Shown here: in pieces, positions 5,218 through 5,612 of the stretch
Layout: each line of letters starts with the position of its first letter
Numbering within the stretch: position 1 is the first letter of the stretch
Assembly (NCBI GenBank): GCA_900550335.1
Contig: URRU01000122.1
Span: 1 to 5,612 of the forward strand
DNA length: 5,612 nucleotides
Source of the DNA: an uncultured Clostridium sp.
GTDB taxonomy: Bacteria > Bacillota > Clostridia > Peptostreptococcales > Peptostreptococcaceae
Reading direction: 5' to 3'
Program-made: the position numbers and the translations under genes
Notes under the pieces: model-generated
Database searches by the model: none
What the model was told of the DNA's origin: nothing
Seen by the model: the letters and a program-made list of their open reading frames with translations, nothing else

Positions 5218-5612
5218 GCCTTTTTTGACAAATTGTTACAAATTTTTTTATTTTGCATTACAATTTTGATAATTAAGCAAAACAGTCTTATTTATATTTA
5301 TTTTCAGAAAAATTCACCATAAAAATTTATTTTTTTAGATATTTTTAATCATATCTTACAAATTTTCTGATAATTCCCTTAACCTAAACAACCTCGAAAA
5401 CGGTTGCAAGTTGTAACTTTTCCAGTTGAATATTCTGAAATTTTAAAACAATTTAATTATTATTTAGTTATTTTTTTAACATAATTTAAATTCATTTTAC
5501 TATTCTTATTATATATTTTTCTCCTACCGCACACATTTTGAATATTTTTTATCATTTACTCCTCTATTATTAACTTTTTTCATCAATTTTACCCTTTTCT
5601 ATACATATATAT
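5218..5612. other. AT-rich intergenic region without a convincing gene
   Basis: I see no gene with a proper ribosome binding site and protein-like sequence in this stretch. It contains three related TTACAA(A)TTTT copies (5236, 5258, 5356), two of which continue to TGATAATT, and a TTGACA at 5225-5230 without a matching -10 on the plus strand. A small stem, CAACC/GGTTG with an 8-base loop, is at 5389-5406. The region could hold upstream regulatory sites for the repeat-protein gene or the tail of a transcript unit lying to the right. Confidence 0.5.
5389..5406. repeat. Small inverted repeat in the right intergenic region
   Basis: CAACC and GGTTG can pair as a 5-bp stem around an 8-base loop (TCGAAAAC). 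It is one of the few GC-containing spots in very AT-rich DNA. It has no T-tract and matches no riboswitch that I recognise. It could be a dyad protein-binding site or chance. Confidence 0.25.

Noticed and set aside
5376..5450. A riboswitch or structured RNA in the right intergenic region
   Set aside because: Only a 5-bp stem and scattered short complementarities are visible, and no known riboswitch core is recognisable.
5460..5555. A 31-codon minus-strand frame (MIKNIQNVCGRRK...) preceded by GAGGAG
   Set aside because: The purine-rich motif is only three bases from the ATG, too close for a good site, and the Asn/Lys/Ile-rich composition is what random AT-rich DNA gives.
5526..5583. A 19-codon minus-strand frame (MKKVNNRGVNDKKY...) with AAGGG upstream
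   Set aside because: It is very short, has no recognisable features and overlaps the 31-codon frame; the evidence is too weak to call a gene.

Overview
The window is strongly AT-rich Gram-positive (Firmicutes) sequence with purine-rich ribosome binding sites and sigma-A-type promoters. The best taxonomic clue is the 604-residue adenine methyltransferase. Its motifs closely match CamA, the orphan CAAAAA methyltransferase of Clostridioides difficile, but its sequence is clearly diverged and its tail is longer. That points to a member of the Peptostreptococcaceae or a near relative rather than C. difficile itself; the species cannot be named from this window.

All four full-length genes are on the minus strand, so transcription runs from right to left. 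Positions 5113-5612 hold no convincing gene, only the promoter and leader of the next gene and some small AT-rich repeats. Positions 4633-5112 encode a small secreted protein with five copies of a Pro-Ile-Ile-Thr-Ser motif, followed by a strong hairpin terminator at 4561-4590. Positions 3355-4467 encode a membrane-anchored N-acetylmuramoyl-L-alanine amidase with its own extended -10 promoter. After a 136-bp AT-rich gap come the camA-like methyltransferase (1404-3218) and, about 30 bp further on, a patatin-like phospholipase (166-1371); these last two probably share a transcript.

At the left edge, on the plus strand, is the end of a Fic-domain gene. Its catalytic motif is complete, but its reading frame leaves the Fic family near position 175 and continues antisense through the end of the patatin gene. 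This looks like a recombination or deletion junction that removed the Fic C-terminus and possibly changed the patatin tail.

Functionally, the window combines envelope biology (a peptidoglycan amidase, a lipid acyl hydrolase and a secreted repeat protein) with a global epigenetic regulator. No restriction endonuclease, transposase, tRNA, rRNA or CRISPR array is visible. The items most worth following up are the CamA orthologue outside C. difficile, the uncharacterised PIITS repeat protein, a CAAAAA site overlapping the -35 box of that protein's promoter, the Fic/patatin junction, and a possible frameshift at the end of the amidase.
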